NCBI GenBank assembly: GCA_021613535.1
Contig: CP075497.1
Coordinates: 11,718,001 to 11,782,000 of the forward strand
Direction: 5' to 3'
Origin: Adineta vaga
Taxonomy: Eukaryota > Rotifera
Length of the DNA: 64,000 nt
Shown: positions 61,206 to 64,000 of the stretch, in pieces
How positions within the stretch are numbered: position 1 is the stretch's first letter
Layout of the letters: each line of letters opens with the position of its first letter
Translations under genes and position numbers: made by a program
Notes under the pieces: model-generated
Told to the model about the DNA's origin: nothing
What the model saw: only the letters and a program-made list of their open reading frames with translations
Database searches by the model: none

Positions 61206-61411
61206 CATCAACTAGAATGTTAAATGTTTTTGTCATACTGTTCTTATTTAAGTGAGAATAAACAATCGTAAATATCGATTTTGATTGCTTTTTAGCTTTC
61301 TCAAAAAACAATTGAGTCTTTTACATTTGTATGAAAGACAAAAGAAAACATCACGTATAAAAAAATACATCTATGACTGTAGTGTAAGTGAAAGAGATGG
61401 TAATAAAATTT

Positions 61412-62410
61412 CTATTGAAAACGTTCTTTCGCTTCTTGACGTTCTTGCCAAACAGTAGCACCGGAACAAGTACAGAGACGTTTGGTATTTTCAAAAATAC
61501 CAGCAGACCGAGCAATAATCCCACAAGCAACGCGTCTAGATTCAAAATTGAATTCTTCCTACATATATTCGAAGAAAAAACTTACTGAGAATCGGAATTT
61601 TGAACAACAAATGATCGTCCAATAATATCAGGTACACGTACATAACGATTGAGTAAACGAAAATCAGCTGATCCTCTTTCATCAGTCATTACTTGACCAA
61701 GAGTACCATTTGATGCATTGGCAAGTTTCGATGGTTGATAACTATTCCCACAACTAAATAATAATAGAACATGGATTTCATTTGATCGATTGAAGAGGAC
61801 CAGTAGTACCTGTCACATCCATTGGAAAGATCACCATATTCATGAATATTAATTTGTGCAGGAGAATTCGGTGAAAGACCATCAATTGTTCCTTCAATAA
61901 TACATTGTTCATCATCTGTTTGTATAAATCGAACTAAACCATGAACACGACGTTCAACTGGTCGATTCATATTACTATAAAGTGCAGAAACTGCAGCTGC
62001 ACCAAATGATTTCCCTATAGATGAAACGGGATCTGTCATTACTATGCAAATAAAAATAGTTTTCATACCAGTGCCCAAAAGTACAGCATCTGTATTCAAT
62101 GATTGTTCTATTAATTTTTGAATTTTTGTTGATTGTATTGATGTATCTAACACTACTCTTTTCAATGCGAGATCAATATTGATATTTGCAATATCTAAAA
62201 TATATTTTCGTTTTGATGATTATTCATTTAAGATATTATCTACCTTTTTGATCAGCTAATATTTTTTGTAATTGATCAACTTGTTCTTGTCGATTTAAAT
62301 CTACCAAGAATTCCAGCTAAAATAATATATCCTTGTTTCATTAATCATCGAAAAAGTACTAGATCAAAATTCGTCACCTTGGTACTAGCTGTTGGTGTTG
62401 TTTCCGTCAT
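61412..62410 (-). CDS. CCS: Copper chaperone for superoxide dismutase (CCS)-like, lacking domain-I CxxC and zinc-loop ligands
   Basis: Six exons, from ATG 62410 (MTETTPTASTK) to TAG 61412. Order and landmarks match CCS. An HMA-like domain I begins LEFLVDL. The SOD-like domain II has GLVRFIQTD, CIIEGTIDGLSP, IHEYGDLSNGCDR and RRVACGIIARSAGIFENTK. Domain III has the copper-transfer CxC (RLCTCSG). CCS inserts copper and the disulfide into SOD1. The MxCxxC of domain I is replaced (LNRQEQ), and the zinc loop is shortened and lacks the usual histidines (CGNSYQPSK...NGTLGQV), so copper capture must rely on domain III. It could be a diverged chaperone or a paralogue with a changed role. Confidence 0.87.
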
Positions 62411-62612
62411 ATTTTTTCTAAAATAATTCAAGATATAATATTTCTATTAGAAGTAATAAATTCTCTATTCGATATTGACAAATAGAACAACGAGATTATA
62501 TGACAGATTAAAGATAGACAAAAAAAAGAGGCATAACTATTGGAGAAAACAAATAAGATATTGATTAGAAGAATAGACACAGAAAAAGAAGAGAAAATAA
62601 TCTGAATAAATG

Positions 62613-63295
62613 TTATTTATTTGTAGGTGAAGTCGACGTTGGCGGTGGTGGTTTTCGTGCTGTACGTTGTTTTTCAAAACGATTTTCCATTTCAATTAAA
62701 ACTTGTGGTGAATAACGTACAACTAATTTCACACTGCCTTGTGCTTGTTTAAGTAATTCTACAGCTTTCTCATGATATTCATTCTCAACAGAAACACCAT
62801 TGACTGATAATAATTGATCGCCTTTTTTCAGTCCACCATGTTTCCAAGCGACACCGTTTGGAATTATACGTGAAATGTATATAGGAGAGTTTTGTTCCCG
62901 TCCGCCCATAACATTAAATCCGAGACCTTCTTGAGTTTTAGGTAATTCAATGACACGTGGATGTGAATGACCTTCACTAGCAGCAAAAGCAGCAACCTAA
63001 ATACAAAACAAAACAAAATATCGAACTAAAGATTGAAATCGTTGAATAAACTAACAGTTGCTTTTGCAGTTGCATTCGCTCGAACTTCTGGTGAACCCGA
63101 GATTTGAACTGTTTCATAAATTTTCTCATAAACTTCCAAAACTGCATGAAAAAAATCACTTTGAAAAATACGTTGTAATTCGAGTAATTTCGCCTCTGGA
63201 ATCTCACTTGTTGTACGTAAGCGATCAAGAAGAACGATCGCTCGTTTAACATCTTCTTCTAAATTAAGTGAAGATTCTCCTGTTGCTGCAGACAT
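62613..63295 (-). CDS. LIN7: LIN7 (Veli/MALS) scaffold protein with L27 and PDZ domains
   Basis: Two exons (63295-63056 and 62996-62613), 207 residues, the usual length. The L27 domain lies near residues 10-70 ([20 protein letters not shown], then [20 protein letters not shown]). A PDZ domain follows near residues 100-180, with the carboxylate-binding loop [10 protein letters not shown] and the segment [23 protein letters not shown]7 binds CASK/LIN2 and Mint/LIN10 and targets receptors and channels at epithelial junctions and synapses. The proline-rich end ([14 protein letters not shown]) is lineage-specific. The ATG begins [15 protein letters not shown]. Confidence 0.97.
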
Positions 63296-63350
63296 TATCT
63301 GAAATAGATAAAGAAAACAAAACAAAATAACCAACCACCAATTAGATTAT

Positions 63351-63713
63351 TTAACCGAATAAAATTAAAAATAAAATTGTTATAATATTAAAAGCAATTA
63401 ATGGAACTAAAAATAAACTCAAATTAACAAATAATTAAAACAAAAATATCATTCTACCTCGCATGACTGTTCGAACAGATCGAATTAGTGTAAATAATTG
63501 GTGTTTCGCTCCTCCGGTATTTTGAAATTCATTCGCATAACCACTCGTATCTTGATAACCCTTTCCGCTCCCTAAACAATCAAAATCGATTTGAGTTTAC
63601 TAAGAAAAAACGTTTCTTTTACATTTTGAAAGAAATCTTTGTTCATTAAGAATTGCCACGGCATTAATACAAAGAATAGCAGCTTCTATTAAACTATACA
63701 AAGTAAATCCCAT
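63351..63713 (-). CDS. IER3IP1: IER3IP1/YOS1 small ER-Golgi membrane protein
   Basis: Three short exons encode about 84 residues. MGFTLYSLIEAAILCINAVA comes first, with NEQRFLSK at the first exon end. The middle exon (about 63582-63470) ends KHQLFTLIRSVRTVMR, and the last encodes VPLIAFNIITILFLILFG. This matches IER3IP1 throughout, including the diagnostic LIRSVRTVMRVPLI motif and the two hydrophobic segments. The protein acts in ER-to-Golgi transport. It ends about 55 bases upstream of the LIN7 start on the same strand. Confidence 0.95.
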
Positions 63714-63915
63714 TCTCAATCTAAAAAGAAAAAAGTTAAAAAATGATTTTGTGATTAATTAAATGTCTTTGTTTCTGTAATGTCAATTAAATTAAATATG
63801 AATACAAAATAATAATAAAAACTTTTTCCTTTTAATTTATAACGAACCTAACTAATCATGATAAATATAAAAATCTTAATCGATAACAAAAGAAAAAAAA
63901 AGAACCAAATATTCT
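63714..63915. other. Short intergenic stretch
   Basis: AT-rich; contains the IER3IP1 promoter region and the 3' end of the next gene. Nothing else seen. Confidence 0.5.
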
Positions 63916-64000
63916 CTAATGTTTTGCATTCGTTTGTCCATTCACAGTTTTATTTGGATGAAGTGCTTTGCGAATCATTTGTTCATATTTATTCAAATCA
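63916..64000 (-). CDS. C-terminal end of a gene cut by the window edge
   Basis: An open frame enters from the right edge and reads DLNKYEQMIRKALHPNKT, ending NAKH and a TAG stop at 63916-63918. The charged, helical character and codon use fit a real exon. A small ribonucleoprotein-type protein is possible, but too little is visible to name it. Confidence 0.55.
   Translation of the reverse strand, partial: DLNKYEQMIRKALHPNKTVNGQTNAKH

Overview
This window is animal nuclear DNA, most probably from a bdelloid rotifer. It is strongly AT-rich. Genes are compact, with many introns of about 50-60 bases, and most code for recognisable metazoan orthologues (OTX, LIN7, CCS, TRAPPC13, PRC1, taxilin, SNU13, IER3IP1). 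Mixed with them are features typical of bdelloids: a fungal-type NCS1 permease, an arginine ADP-ribosyltransferase-like gene, a GH-D clan glycosidase, and short TGTGGG runs matching the reported bdelloid telomere repeat. The species is an inference; no marker gene is present.

Layout. 0.4-1.8 kb: RNF41/NRDP1-like E3 ligase (-). 4.4-5.6 kb: OTX homeobox gene (-) flanked by about 2.6 kb of gene-free DNA on each side. 8.3-15.6 kb: a dense block with a coiled-coil protein, SNU13, TRAPPC13, a NOPCHAP1-like protein (all -), FBXO16-like (+) and a small 62-residue protein (+). 16.1-21.7 kb: secreted GH-D glycosidase (-), TMEM86-type lysoplasmalogenase (+) and a 2-oxoglutarate dioxygenase with a one-base frame break (+). 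22.3-25.8 kb: secreted EMI/EGF-repeat protein (-). 29.9-32.7 kb: protocadherin-like protein (-). The 25.8-29.9 and 32.7-38.8 kb stretches hold no gene I can support. 38.8-48.7 kb: F-box protein with an N-myristoylation signal (-), membrane-anchored methyltransferase-like protein (+), PRC1 (-), taxilin (-) and an unknown membrane protein (+).

48.7-61.3 kb looks like an accessory island between blocks of core genes. It contains decayed DNA, a 3-kb satellite of 31 units of 93 bp with a foreign 106-bp insert, the ADP-ribosyltransferase-like gene, the NCS1 permease, and a 680-bp inverted duplication. In the duplication a two-domain SRCR/VWA secreted protein (-) faces a truncated SRCR-only copy (+) that has an identical promoter.

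61.4-64.0 kb returns to core genes, all on the minus strand: a copper chaperone for SOD that has lost its CxxC motif and zinc loop, LIN7, IER3IP1/YOS1, and the end of one more gene. Gene functions are independent, as expected for a eukaryote; I see no operons. Gene spans run from start codon to stop codon and include introns.
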